The notes under the pieces: model-generated | What the model saw: the letters and a program-made list of their open reading frames with translations, nothing else | Told to the model about the DNA's origin: nothing | The model's database searches: none | Part shown: positions 35,729-45,392 of the stretch, in pieces | Position numbering within the stretch: the first letter of the stretch is position 1 | Layout: the number at the start of each line of letters is the position of its first letter | Source: a bacterium | GTDB taxonomy: Bacteria > Electryoneota > Electryoneia > Electryoneales > Electryoneaceae | Assembly: GCA_020444425.1 (NCBI GenBank) | Contig: JAHLLB010000025.1 | Coordinates: forward strand, 1-64,000 | Direction of reading: 5' to 3' | Length of the DNA stretch: 64,000 nucleotides | Position numbers and translations under genes: made by a program

Positions 35729-37546
35729 ATGAAAACAATGCAACGAATCTCGGTAGCCTTGCTGTTTCTGACCTTACCGTTGTTTGCATTTGCTCAGCCT
35801 GACCCGACGTGGACCTATCGCTACAACATTCCCGGTTCGTTTGATACCTGGTCACAGGTTTCGATGGATGAAAACGGCAGCCTGCTGCTGGTTGGCCGCG
35901 CGACCGGAACCGATCGCATCATGGCGAAAATCAGCGGCGACTACCGGCCGCTCTGGATCCACAATTACTCCAGCCTGTTGGTGCCGTTGGAGATGATCCC
36001 CGTAGGCAATGGCGAATTCCTGCACGGTGGCATTGACGACGAGATCGGATTTTCCCGGTATGATCGCTACGGCAACACAATCTGGGAGGTCTTAAGCTTC
36101 ACTCCTGACGGAGAATACGACAATTTTGAGAATCCGGGTATTGTCGTGGACGATACGCATGCCTCGTACATGGCTGGCGAGTACCGGGATCACGGATTTC
36201 CAAATGTGCACTACATTTTCGCTCAGAAACGGGATGCCGACGGCAATTTCGAGTGGGAAACGCTTTGGGAAGCCACCGAGAGCGGTTCGGGTTTGCGCAC
36301 GGATGGCATCGGCATCCTTCAGGACGGACGGATTGCGGTATTCTACCAGCCGGCCGACAGCGACGAAAGCCGTGTCAGTCTGCTGCGTCCATCAGACGGT
36401 GTCATCGAGGACGATTTCCTGATCGGGACGTTTTCCGCCTTCGAGGGAGTGGGGCTGGTTACCGAAACGAACCGGCTGATGTATGCGACGTGTCCTTCCG
36501 CCTCGCAGATTTCCCTGATTCAGATGGATGCATCCGGCAACGAACTCTGGTCGCAAACCTACGATTGGACTCAGTATCTACGCCTCCACGACATGATCCA
36601 GACCAGCGATGGTGGCTATCTGATCGCAGGCTACCAGACAACCGGCGGGTCCAGCGCGGGGCTGGTGTTGAAAGTGGATGCAAACGGGACCGAACAGTGG
36701 CGGTATCTGAACCCCAGCAACAACGCCATTTACACCGCCTGTCTTGAAAAGAGTCCCGGAGTCTTTGTTGTGGTTGGCGGTGAGGATCACAATTCCCAGT
36801 GGAACGAACGTTCCCTGTTCACTGTCTTCGGCGAACCGCAACCGTCGCCGGACCTGCGCATCGCCCTGCGCCGGACAAGCCCGTACGAGATTCCTGCTGG
36901 TGGGGGCGTTGTGGGGTTCAACGCAGCGCTGACGAACCCGTTCAACAGCAATCGTCAGGTGACGGTTCACACCGAAGTATTCCTGCCAGACGAGAGTTAT
37001 TTGACCTTGCCCAGCTATTCTCTGAACCTACCGCCCGGCGAGCAGATCTATAGCGTTTCCCAGGGCGTTCCGGGGATTGTACCCGCGGGCAACTACGCCT
37101 TCATCGCGAAACTGGAATACGACAACGAGATTGTCAGCGAATACTCGATCATCGCACACAAGCTGGACGGAACAGTTGCCACATCGTATCAGCATTCGCC
37201 ATGGCCCGATGCGAAGGGATGGGATACGTTGTCCACGGATGCATCCGCCGGGGACGTCTCTGACGCAACAGCCACACCACAGGCCTTCGCGCTGGGTGCG
37301 GCCTATCCGAATCCGTTCAACGCGTCCACAGTGCTCGACCTGACCTTGCCGAAGACGGAACAGGTACGGATCGTGGTCACCGATGTTCTCGGACGGCAAG
37401 TTTGGGTGGTGCGCGACGAGATCATGGCCGCCGGGCCGCACCGTATTTCCTTCCACGCTGGTGACCTCGCCAGCGGACTGTATTTTGTCACGGCGGCGAC
37501 ACCGTCCGGGCGTCACACGGTGCAGAAGGTGATACTGTTGCGGTGA
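35729..37546 (+). CDS. T9SS-sorted secreted propeller-like protein, paralogue B
   Basis: 605 aa from the ATG at 35729; GGGGAGA (35714-35720) fits this start better than the GTG at 35723. A signal peptide (1-22, ending AFAQ) is followed by DPTWTYRYNIPGSFDTW, a mature N-terminus also found in the proteins starting at 27983 and 37673. The repeat region (MDENGSLLLVGRA, QTSDGGYLIAGYQ) suggests a propeller. The shared module is at nt 36855-37170. The sorting domain begins AAYPNPFNAST and ends KVILLR. It is close kin of the adjacent genes, most likely by tandem duplication. No enzymatic motif. The next paralogue starts 126 bp after its stop. Confidence 0.86.
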   Translation: MKTMQRISVALLFLTLPLFAFAQPDPTWTYRYNIPGSFDTWSQVSMDENGSLLLVGRATGTDRIMAKISGDYRPLWIHNYSSLLVPLEMIPVGNGEFLHGGIDDEIGFSRYDRYGNTIWEVLSFTPDGEYDNFENPGIVVDDTHASYMAGEYRDHGFPNVHYIFAQKRDADGNFEWETLWEATESGSGLRTDGIGILQDGRIAVFYQPADSDESRVSLLRPSDGVIEDDFLIGTFSAFEGVGLVTETNRLMYATCPSASQISLIQMDASGNELWSQTYDWTQYLRLHDMIQTSDGGYLIAGYQTTGGSSAGLVLKVDANGTEQWRYLNPSNNAIYTACLEKSPGVFVVVGGEDHNSQWNERSLFTVFGEPQPSPDLRIALRRTSPYEIPAGGGVVGFNAALTNPFNSNRQVTVHTEVFLPDESYLTLPSYSLNLPPGEQIYSVSQGVPGIVPAGNYAFIAKLEYDNEIVSEYSIIAHKLDGTVATSYQHSPWPDAKGWDTLSTDASAGDVSDATATPQAFALGAAYPNPFNASTVLDLTLPKTEQVRIVVTDVLGRQVWVVRDEIMAAGPHRISFHAGDLASGLYFVTAATPSGRHTVQKVILLR

Positions 37547-37672
37547 TTGTGAGCCGTACCTGCGCATGAGGTTGAAAAAACTTTCGCGATTGATCCTCGC
37601 CCGTTGCTCTCGATCAATTCCCGGTTGTATCGTGAGCGACGGGCGTTTCGCTCGTTCCAATCAGGAGGATCA

Positions 37673-39448
37673 ATGCTGAAACCGAGTTATCAGAAGACTC
37701 TTGTTCTTGCCACCTGCTGGATGTTGTTCGCTGGAGTGGCCGTCCCGCCCACGTTTGCCCAGCCGGACATTTTCTGGTCTCGCACCTTCGATTTCCAGCA
37801 GAACAAGGACCACCTGACCAGCATCCGGAACCATCCGGACAACGGCCTGATCGTCGCTGGAAACACGGTCAATCCCGCCGATTCGGTCGTCACACCCTAC
37901 CTGATCAAGTTCGATTCCGATTTACGCGCAACCTGGACCCGAGTCCTCGACGACAAGGGCCGGGCCGAGGAGATTATTGGCCTGCCGAACGGGTTTTTCG
38001 CTGTCGGTGACAACGATTCCGGCATGGTGCTCGCCTCGCTGGACCTGTATTGCAACCCGCTGTGGGGTGTGAATTACGACGAAACCGGCATCGAAAGCTG
38101 CCGGGGCATGGTTGGCGGCGGGACGAACGACTGGATCGTCTTCGGCAACACGACCAATCCCGACCGGGCGCTGGCAGTATCGTTCGGTATCTTCGGAGGA
38201 CAGAACTGGGTCAACGAAATCAGCGGCTTTGGCCAAGACGACCCGATGATGTCATGCGATACACGGTCAACCGGCGAAATCGCCGTGTTTTACCGGAATC
38301 CGGACGGACTCCATGTCCGCCTGTTACACCCGATCAACGGAGCCAGCCTGGAGGAATTCCAGCTGCAACCGGACATTCCAACCGCGCAGGGCCGGGGGAT
38401 CGTCACCTCGGACGGCGGCTACCTCTATGCTGGCCAGCTTGACGATCATTTCGCATTCATGGTCAAGTGCAACGCCGACGGGGAAGAAGAATGGGAAAGC
38501 GCGTTTTCCACCGGCCAGACAAACGAAAGCTATTTCAACCAGGTAATCGAAACATCAGATGGCGGCTTCCTCGCTGTCGGTGTTGGCGAAAACATCGACA
38601 ATGTGATTTACCAGAAAGCCTATGCAGTCAAAGTTGACGCCGCCGGTACCGAAGAGTGGAGCTTCCTCTTTCCCAACGCCAACTATTCCCTGTTCAACGA
38701 TGTGATTGAATTCCGTCCCGGGAAGTTCGCGATGGTTGGCGCTCGCGGTGCGGATGACGACGAAGCGCTGCGTGGATTCTTCGCCGTGTTCGGGCAGGAA
38801 GCGCCGGAACCGCAGCTGAGCATTTACCTGTACCGCACCGGGGACTACATCATTCCCGGCTGGGGCGCGAACCTGTGGTACCAGGCGCGGATGGTGAATC
38901 CGTTCGACACTCCGGTGACGGTGAACGTCTGGCGGGAAGCGTACCTGCCCGGCGGGTATTACTATCCGCTCGACAACGAGCCCACCGACCTGACGTTGCC
39001 ACCGGGCGAGACAACGGACCTGTACCAGATGAATGTTCCGCCGAACGCTCCGGCCGGCAACATCACGCTGCTGGTGTCCATAGGCAACTGGCCGGACAAT
39101 CCAACAGCCATCGGCTCGGTGATTTTCCGCAAGTTGCCCTTCACGGATGTGGAAGAAGCGGAGCCGAACCCAACCCTTCCGACTCAGGTGGAACTGACAT
39201 CCGTCGCGCCGAATCCGTTCAACTCGTCCACCACTCTGACCCTCACCCTGCCGTCGCCGCAAACGGTCACACTGACTGTCGTAGACATCCTCGGGCGGCA
39301 GGTCGCGACGTTGCACAACGGACCGCTGTCATCAGGCCAACACCGGCTGCAATGGGACGCGGAAACCTACGCCAGCGGGATGTACGTTGTCATGGTTGCC
39401 GATCAACACGGGCTTGCCGATACGCAGAAAATCCTGCTCCTGCGCTAG
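37673..39448 (+). CDS. T9SS-sorted secreted propeller-like protein, paralogue C
   Basis: 591 aa from the ATG at 37673 with AGGAGGAT upstream. A signal peptide (about 1-28) is followed by PDIFWSRTFDFQQNKDHLTS, aligned with the start of paralogue B. The repeats (VTSDGGYLYAGQ, ETSDGGFLAVGVGE) are of the same kind. The module of about 105 residues (nt 38816-39140) has YIIPGWGANLWY and LPPGETTDLYQ. The sorting domain starts VAPNPFNSSTTL, with the usual Tyr replaced by Ala, and ends KILLLR. It is expected at the cell surface. No recognisable terminator separates it from paralogue D, 139 bp downstream, so B, C and D may be read together. Confidence 0.86.
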   Translation: MLKPSYQKTLVLATCWMLFAGVAVPPTFAQPDIFWSRTFDFQQNKDHLTSIRNHPDNGLIVAGNTVNPADSVVTPYLIKFDSDLRATWTRVLDDKGRAEEIIGLPNGFFAVGDNDSGMVLASLDLYCNPLWGVNYDETGIESCRGMVGGGTNDWIVFGNTTNPDRALAVSFGIFGGQNWVNEISGFGQDDPMMSCDTRSTGEIAVFYRNPDGLHVRLLHPINGASLEEFQLQPDIPTAQGRGIVTSDGGYLYAGQLDDHFAFMVKCNADGEEEWESAFSTGQTNESYFNQVIETSDGGFLAVGVGENIDNVIYQKAYAVKVDAAGTEEWSFLFPNANYSLFNDVIEFRPGKFAMVGARGADDDEALRGFFAVFGQEAPEPQLSIYLYRTGDYIIPGWGANLWYQARMVNPFDTPVTVNVWREAYLPGGYYYPLDNEPTDLTLPPGETTDLYQMNVPPNAPAGNITLLVSIGNWPDNPTAIGSVIFRKLPFTDVEEAEPNPTLPTQVELTSVAPNPFNSSTTLTLTLPSPQTVTLTVVDILGRQVATLHNGPLSSGQHRLQWDAETYASGMYVVMVADQHGLADTQKILLLR

Positions 39449-39587
39449 GTGCTTGGCGTCCCAAACTCGTTTCCATTTCAAGAATGGAGACTTGTTATTC
39501 TTTTCCGGTTGTTCGTTTGATTCATCAGATATCAACATGTAGATTGCAAGTTAATGAACCGTGGGATAACCTAATTCAGGAGGGAGT

Positions 39588-41390
39588 ATGAAGGCCTGGC
39601 TATCAGTCATTCTCGCCATTGTTGTCTTCATCGCGCTGACTGTTCCATCGCACGCCCAGGTTGAACGCTGGCAACGCTACTACGACATCACGCCGGATGA
39701 TCTGGACGAAAACGATACGTACCAGGGGGGCTGGAAAATCGGCCTTGCCCCGGATGGAGGAATGTATCTCCAAGGCCAGTTCAGCACCAACATAAACGAC
39801 CTGCCTTATTACGCCTACGTGATGAGAATCGATTCGCAGTTCAACCTCGAGTGGGCACGGTCCTATGATCCTCCGCCCTTTTTCCAGACCGCCTTCACGG
39901 TGCTTCCGAATGGCAAATTCCTGACTGCGGGACGGCAGGAGATCAGCCTGAACATCTACCAGCCCTTCATTGCGTTGATGGATGAATATGGCAATCCGCT
40001 TGGATCGCTGACGTTTGCCTCGGGGAACAATGCCCAGGTGACGGACATGCTGCACGTTTCCATGGCTGGCGGGTACGCCGCGCTGGTCTGGAATGGCGGC
40101 CCGGCGTTGAATGTCAAGCGCTTCAGTCCGACCGGACAGCAGCTGTGGACGGTTCCGGTTTATAACGTGCAAGATCCGGGGGACAGTAGAATCTTCGAAT
40201 TGCCAGGTGGTGACATTGCCATCACCCTCAGTATGGCGGACCAGCCCGTGATCGCGACACTGGATCAAGCCGCCGGTCAGCTGCTGCACCAGTTTACCTT
40301 TGACCCCGGGGACGGTGCAGCGTATGACGATGCGGTGATGACCGATGATGGCTCCTTTTTCATCAAATGCATCATCCCGGGCAATCACAAGGTCATCAAG
40401 GTTGAGCCACCCTATGATCAGGTTGCCGGTGAAGTTCTGACCGGCCATACGTTCTATGGCTTTGCTTCGACGTCGGATGGCGGATTTATCACGTCCGGAG
40501 CGTTCCAGTTCAGAAAATTCAGTTCGGACCTTGTGCAGGAAATCGACTTCCATACCGGGGAACAGTATTTCTCCGGGATCATCGAATACCAACCCGGCGA
40601 GTACGCTTGCGGGTCCGGTGGATCACGCGGCCTGAGCGACGAAACCGACACCAAGCTGGTCATGATTGGCACCATGCCCGAACCTGAACCGACCGCACTC
40701 GATGTGTACCTGTACCAGGAGTGGGATGAAGATTTCTACTTCATGCAGAGCGATGTGTCAGTATCGTTCACGGAAACCGTGACCAATACCTGGGATAGTC
40801 CCGTGACCGTCGACCGCTGGGAACAGGTGAGTCTGCCCAACGGGAGCATGATGACGTTCGAGCCCACGGAGCAGACGTATACGCCCGGCGGATTCCATCT
40901 CACCGACTATACGATCAACGTTCCGCCGGGTGCGCCGATGGGCAACTACGCTTTCATCGTCAACCTCGGAACGTATCCGAACGACATCATGACCACCAGT
41001 TCGATGATTTTCCGCAAGATTCCCGGCATGACTGTGCCGGCGCTGTTCCCGCCGATGAATCCGGATGCGGTGAACAACGATCCGACCGTTACGGCACGCG
41101 ACGAAAATGAGTCCAACCTGCCGGGGGAATTTGCGCTTGGTACGGCCTGGCCGAATCCGTTCAATGCGTCCACCGTGCTGACGCTCGCGTTGCCGGAAAC
41201 GGGCGAGGTCAAGATCGTGGTTACCGACATCCTCGGACGGCAGGTTGCGGTAGTGCGGGAAGGTGTGTTGCCGGCGGGTGATCACCGGATCGTGTTTGCG
41301 GCGGACGATATGGCGAGCGGAATGTATTTCGTCCGCGCGTTCGATCATGCGGGCCACAGCGCGGTACGCAAGGTTCTGCTCGTGCGATAA
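39588..41390 (+). CDS. T9SS-sorted secreted propeller-like protein, paralogue D
   Basis: 600 aa from the ATG at 39588 (AGGAGGGAG upstream). A signal peptide (1-23, ending SHAQ) and a repeat region (LAPDGGMYLQGQ, STSDGGFITSGAF) are like paralogue A, to which it is most similar in the module (WDEDFYFMQSD ... NLGTYPNDIMTTSS, nt 40698-41024). The sorting domain begins TAWPNPFNASTV, with Trp for Tyr, and ends KVLLVR. The order A, B, C, D with A and D most alike suggests an older duplication followed by a later B/C split. It closes the run; a 13-bp-stem terminator follows 37 bp after the stop. Confidence 0.86.
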   Translation: MKAWLSVILAIVVFIALTVPSHAQVERWQRYYDITPDDLDENDTYQGGWKIGLAPDGGMYLQGQFSTNINDLPYYAYVMRIDSQFNLEWARSYDPPPFFQTAFTVLPNGKFLTAGRQEISLNIYQPFIALMDEYGNPLGSLTFASGNNAQVTDMLHVSMAGGYAALVWNGGPALNVKRFSPTGQQLWTVPVYNVQDPGDSRIFELPGGDIAITLSMADQPVIATLDQAAGQLLHQFTFDPGDGAAYDDAVMTDDGSFFIKCIIPGNHKVIKVEPPYDQVAGEVLTGHTFYGFASTSDGGFITSGAFQFRKFSSDLVQEIDFHTGEQYFSGIIEYQPGEYACGSGGSRGLSDETDTKLVMIGTMPEPEPTALDVYLYQEWDEDFYFMQSDVSVSFTETVTNTWDSPVTVDRWEQVSLPNGSMMTFEPTEQTYTPGGFHLTDYTINVPPGAPMGNYAFIVNLGTYPNDIMTTSSMIFRKIPGMTVPALFPPMNPDAVNNDPTVTARDENESNLPGEFALGTAWPNPFNASTVLTLALPETGEVKIVVTDILGRQVAVVREGVLPAGDHRIVFAADDMASGMYFVRAFDHAGHSAVRKVLLVR

Positions 41391-41427
41391 GACCGGACAG
41401 TCGTTGTCGATGTTCAATATTCCATGC

Positions 41428-41470
41428 CAACCCACCATTCTGCGAACACCCGGGAATGGTGGGTTGTTGT
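41428..41470 (+). terminator. Terminator after the paralogue run
   Basis: CAACCCACCATTC (41428-41440) / GAATGGTGGGTTG (41454-41466), 13-bp perfect stem, then TTGTTTG. Confidence 0.85.
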
Positions 41471-41592
41471 TTGTCTGGAAGCGAATTCATTGGTTTGAGT
41501 GCGCACAAAAAGAAAATCGGACACACGTGTCCGATTTAAAGGTTTGTGGTTTAGCTCAGGACTCAAGACTCAGGACTCAGGACTGTCTTTCC

Positions 41593-41892
41593 CTACCAAT
41601 TCGGTTTGGGGCGGCGGGCTCCGTGTTCCAGCGCGCAGGGTGTGTTGCGGGTGACGTGTTGCGTCAACGCGTTGCAGTAGATCGCGTTGAAGGTACGGCA
41701 GGATTTTGCGCCATCGACGTTATCCTTTGGCCACGACGCGTGTTCGCAGTCCATCGTGCACCATTTGACCGCACCCTTGCCCACACCGGCGTTGTCCGCG
41801 CCCTGGTTTTCGCCGGGAAGTTGGTGGTTGCGCCCGTTCTCGAGGATCCGGTAGTCGAGGGTGTTGCCGTCGCCGGGGACTTTGTGGTTCAT
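41593..41892 (-). CDS. Small Cys-rich protein of unknown function
   Basis: 99 aa from the ATG at 41892; the frame is open to 41952 but the extra residues lack support. Five cysteines (45, 49, 65, 73, 86) with His51 are spaced C-x3-C-x15-C-x7-C-x12-C, in the context WCTMDCEHA, SCRTFNAIYC and NTPC. The pattern looks like a metal-binding or disulfide-linked mini-domain. There is no signal peptide, so metal (Zn or Fe-S) is more likely than disulfides. The N-terminus (LDYRILENGRNHQLPGENQG) is polar. The ribosome site is weak. Nothing in the neighbourhood tells its job, and it does not match a family I can name. Confidence 0.55.
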   Translation of the reverse strand: MNHKVPGDGNTLDYRILENGRNHQLPGENQGADNAGVGKGAVKWCTMDCEHASWPKDNVDGAKSCRTFNAIYCNALTQHVTRNTPCALEHGARRPKPNW

Positions 41893-42327
41893 GCTGCAGA
41901 CCCATTGTGAATTTGAGCTGGCAACTTGAAGCCGCAATTTGACAGAATGCAACCTTTCGCTGTCTCCATGCGGGGAAACCGGTGCTCCCCTCCCCGAGCG
42001 GATGACTCGTATGAAATTAAAGAAATAGTGTCCATTTCGTGTTGATGGGATTTCTTTTCTCTACCTTCTTCAAGCGAAGAGAATATGGCGACAAGTCGGG
42101 CCTGTGGCGGAGTTTGCCGTGAATTCCGGGGCCTGACACCTGACCTGCCTGATTCACTGACATTTCTGCCCAAACCTGCCTTATCGCCGGCGCTTCGCAT
42201 GGCGTCATCCATTGCTCAAATCACCGTGAACTTTCGGCCGTAGCGTACGTGTCACAACGTGTGGCGCTACACTCGGAACGGATCACGGATACTGAATGTT
42301 GAAACCGATATCGCGGGAGGAGGAATT
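41893..42327. other. Gene-free spacer between divergent genes
   Basis: 435 bp. GTAGCG (about 42239) and CGCTAC (about 42264) form an imperfect inverted repeat about 60 bp before the acetyltransferase gene. Otherwise no feature was seen. Confidence 0.3.
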
Positions 42328-43179
42328 ATGGGAGCGCTGCAATTTTCTGTACGGAGGATGCACCGTGAGGAGATTGACCTTGCGGTGGAGTGGGCGCATG
42401 AGGAGGGCTGGAATCCGGGCCTGTACGATGCCGGTGTGTTCTACCAGACCGACCCGAGCGGGTTCTGGGCGGGTGAACTGGACGGCGAAATCATTTCGAT
42501 GATGTCCGGCGTGAGCTACGATTCGTCGTATGGCTTCACCGGCCTCTACATCACGCACCCGGAGTATCGCGGGCAGGGCTTTGGAGGCAAGCTGCTGGAA
42601 ACGGTGCATGACCAGATGGGTACCCGTATCCTCGGCAGCGACGCGGTCGGCGAAGCCAGGCGTGTGCTGGAACGCGGCGGCTATGTCGCGGCCCACCCCG
42701 ATGTGCGGCACGAGGGCGTGACGCAGCGTTTCGGCCCGATCGATCCGCACGTTGTCAACCTGAAGCACATTCCGTTCGAACGGCTGGACGATTACGACCA
42801 GGAAACGTTCGCCGCGCGACGGACACGGTTTCTGCGGGGCTGGATCACCCGTCCCGGAACGACCGGCGCCGGGTACTACCTCGATGGGAAGATGCAGGGC
42901 TATGGCGTGATTCGTCCCTGCCGTGTCGGCTGGAAGATCGGCCCTCTGTTCGCGAACAACGAACAGGTTGCGGAGAAGCTGTTCGAAGCGTTGGCAAGTC
43001 ATGTTCCGCCCGGGGAACCACTGTTCCTCGACGTGCCGGAACCGAACGAGCGCGCGGTGGTGCTGGCTCGACGCTACGACATGGATCCGGTGTTTGAGAC
43101 GGTGCGGATGTACCGGAACGGCAAACACGAACCGCCGCTCGATCGTTGGTGGGGAGTCACCTCAACCGAGCTCGGCTAG
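42328..43179 (+). CDS. GNAT-family N-acetyltransferase
   Basis: 283 aa from the ATG at 42328 with GGGAGGAGGAA upstream. The N-terminal GNAT domain (about 1-130) has the acetyl-CoA loop HPEYRGQGFGGKLLE (motif A, about 87-101; R/Q-x-x-G-x-G/A). A second domain (about 140-280) resembles the C-terminal acetyltransferase-like domain found in two-domain GNATs (GYYLDGKMQGYGVIRPCRVGWKIGPLFAN), which is usually not catalytic. The acceptor (small amine or peptide) cannot be told. It is a single-gene unit, with a hairpin terminator 22 bp after the stop. Confidence 0.85.
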   Translation: MGALQFSVRRMHREEIDLAVEWAHEEGWNPGLYDAGVFYQTDPSGFWAGELDGEIISMMSGVSYDSSYGFTGLYITHPEYRGQGFGGKLLETVHDQMGTRILGSDAVGEARRVLERGGYVAAHPDVRHEGVTQRFGPIDPHVVNLKHIPFERLDDYDQETFAARRTRFLRGWITRPGTTGAGYYLDGKMQGYGVIRPCRVGWKIGPLFANNEQVAEKLFEALASHVPPGEPLFLDVPEPNERAVVLARRYDMDPVFETVRMYRNGKHEPPLDRWWGVTSTELG

Positions 43180-43200
43180 CCGGTTCATTATACAGGCAAA

Positions 43201-43230
43201 ACGGCCCTTGCCACAGCAGGCAGGGGCCGT
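43201..43230 (+). terminator. Terminator after the acetyltransferase gene
   Basis: ACGGCCCTTGCC / GGCAGGGGCCGT with one T-G pair, 6-nt loop, followed by TGTATG. Confidence 0.75.
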
Positions 43231-43324
43231 TGTATGTTTAGTCAGCTCAAATTTCATCAAAACCGTTGAACAGGTCGTCACTCTGGCAGGTCAACCCGCA
43301 CATCCATCCGCAGGGTTAAACGAC

Positions 43325-43463
43325 GCGTCATTCCGAACGGAACGAAGAGAAGTGAGGAAGAGCCCGCCTCAAGAGGACTGCGAATGTACCGAAACCGCTA
43401 AAACAAGCTGGAACCAAGCGGGATCTTCTTCGGCTGTATACAGACGCAGCCTCAGAATGACGC
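43325..43463. repeat. 139-bp dispersed palindrome-ended element, copy 3
   Basis: Ends GCGTCATTC (43325-43333) and GAATGACGC (43455-43463). It shares the left 35 bp or so with the copies at 6142 and 8819 and the GGATCTTCTTC block; the centre is different. It lies in the spacer between converging genes. Confidence 0.85.
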
Positions 43464-43492
43464 GGCGGTGCCAACCCTGCGGAGCTTAACAT

Positions 43493-45186
43493 CACCGCAA
43501 TTCTTCCGGTAATGGTCGCTGGCAAAACGGGTGGTCCGGATCGTATGGCCAGCAGGCATTTCCCTCAAACCGTGTTTCCCGTTCCCAGTTGTTCAGCTTT
43601 TTTGCGGAGATCCACTCTTCCGCGTACCAGATCGGTTCGCCGAGGAATTGATTGTTGCGGAAGAGGTTGTTCTGGCCGGTGACATGCAGCTGACGGCCAT
43701 CCTCGAAGCTGGTGAATTTGCGGCTGAGCCCGCCGAGGCAGAAATGGGCGACAGCGTTCCGGTCGAACCGGCACCCGCGCACAGTCAACTCGCTGCTGCT
43801 GTTGTTGCGCAGCCCGTCGCGCGCGTTCTGGGAGAAGATACACGCGAAGATGTCCACCGGTCCCTGGCACGCTTCGATGAACACTCCGTCCCGCGCATTG
43901 GTTTCGAACAAACAATCCTCGATCACGACCCGTTCGGCGTCGGTGTCAAACCACAGGCCGGTGGCGAGGTTGTGGTGCGCGTGCAGGTTGCTGACCGTGA
44001 CGTCATGGCAATGGAACAGTTTGCTGCCGCCAACCGCCCAGGCGTCGGTTCCGGCCGAATACCCGCGCCAGTTGTTCCACGCCAGCTCCGAGTCTTCGAT
44101 CCGCAGCCGGGCGACATTTGAGAAGCCCATGCCCATGGCACCGTTTCCGTTCGCACGGCAATTGATGATCTCGAGCGTGTCCGGACCTTGCCGGTCGATG
44201 GGCAGCGGCGTGTTGCCAATCGACAGGCCACGCCAGTTGTTTTCGTTGAAGCCGCAGTTTTCGATGCGTGCGCTCTGCGTGCCGGAAATGATCACAGCCT
44301 TGCCGGGGTGAAAGTGGCTGGCGTGGACAAAGTCGATGCCCTCGATCTCAATGCGGTCGAAGTCGCGGAGCGTGAGCAACGTTTGAGTAACCGGAATCTC
44401 GATACTATCGTCCGCCTGCAACGGTTCACTGAGCTGAATGTGCAGCCAGCCGGGCTGGTCGTCTGTGGCATCCTTGACCTTGAACGTGCCGGGCATGAGT
44501 TTCTGCTCGAGGGTGCGTTGCTTCAGCAGGGTTCCGTTAACCAGCACCATTTCCCGCCGCAGCATCAGCTCCGGATGCTTGACACCGGTCAACCAGTCGC
44601 GGGTGTTGTCGTTGAAGCCGGAAATGTCCGCCTTACCCCACGCGTACGGCCACTGGGTGATGTAGCTGTCCGGCATGTCATCAACCGGTTCCCACCGGGA
44701 CAGGTCGTTCCACGGCTGGTTTGGATCTCCCTGCCGGTAGATTTCCGCGCCGCTGATCGTGACCTCTCCCGCTCCGTAGGGCCGCAACGAAAACTCGATC
44801 CACTGCGTATAACCATCATCTACAACCCACAGCATCGGCCGGGTCAGGCGGTATGTCCCCGGCATGACCAACAGCTCGAACCTCTCCGCTGGATGGCCGG
44901 TGTGCGCTGAGTCATGCAGCGCGAGGAACGCGTTTCGTAAGTCTGTGAATCGCAGGGTATCGTCCACAGTGCCCGGCTGCACCAATTTCAGCTCAGGATC
45001 GACAATCGCGGTGAGCGTACGTTCGACCGGATATGCCGTTGTGGGGCGCGGATTCTTTGCCGACGAGGGAATTCTCTCGTCCTGTTCCGGGATTTGCCCG
45101 GTGGAGCTGAAGCAGCCCGTCGCCGCCAGCAGAAGCAGAGCGATCAGAACGGGGAGCGGGAAGCGTCTCAAAAGGTCAAACATCAT
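43493..45186 (-). CDS. Right-handed beta-helix lipoprotein
   Basis: 564 aa from the ATG at 45186 (AAGGA upstream; a second ATG follows at once). The signal has a lipobox ending at Cys25 (LLAATGC). From about residue 60 the protein reads as pectate-lyase-like parallel beta-helix rungs: IEIEGIDFVHASHFHPG, ARIENCGFNENNWRGLSIGNT, VVIEDCLFETNARDGVFIEAC, LTVRGCRFDRNAVAHF. Regular N, C and I/V spacing is typical of PF13229-type helices in surface polysaccharide-active proteins. An early stretch (FLALHDSAHTGHPAERFELLVMPGTYRL) also fits this class. It may bind or cleave a polysaccharide, but the catalytic residues are not identifiable by eye. It is outer-membrane anchored rather than T9SS-sorted. Confidence 0.82.
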
Positions 45187-45392
45187 CGATTTTTCCTTGC
45201 GCTGAGGTTGATTGTCACCAGGTACGGAGCCCGCGAAAGATAGGATTCCGATAGGTGTTTCGGCTGGTGGAGAGTCGGAGGCGCGGAGAGTTTGGGAGAT
45301 TTTTTGGGATTTTTACGCTTTTATGGGGATGAATTCTGGCAGGAGGTAGGAGCTCGGCTTACATTCAAGCTGCTTTTTCGTGAGGAAGAACG

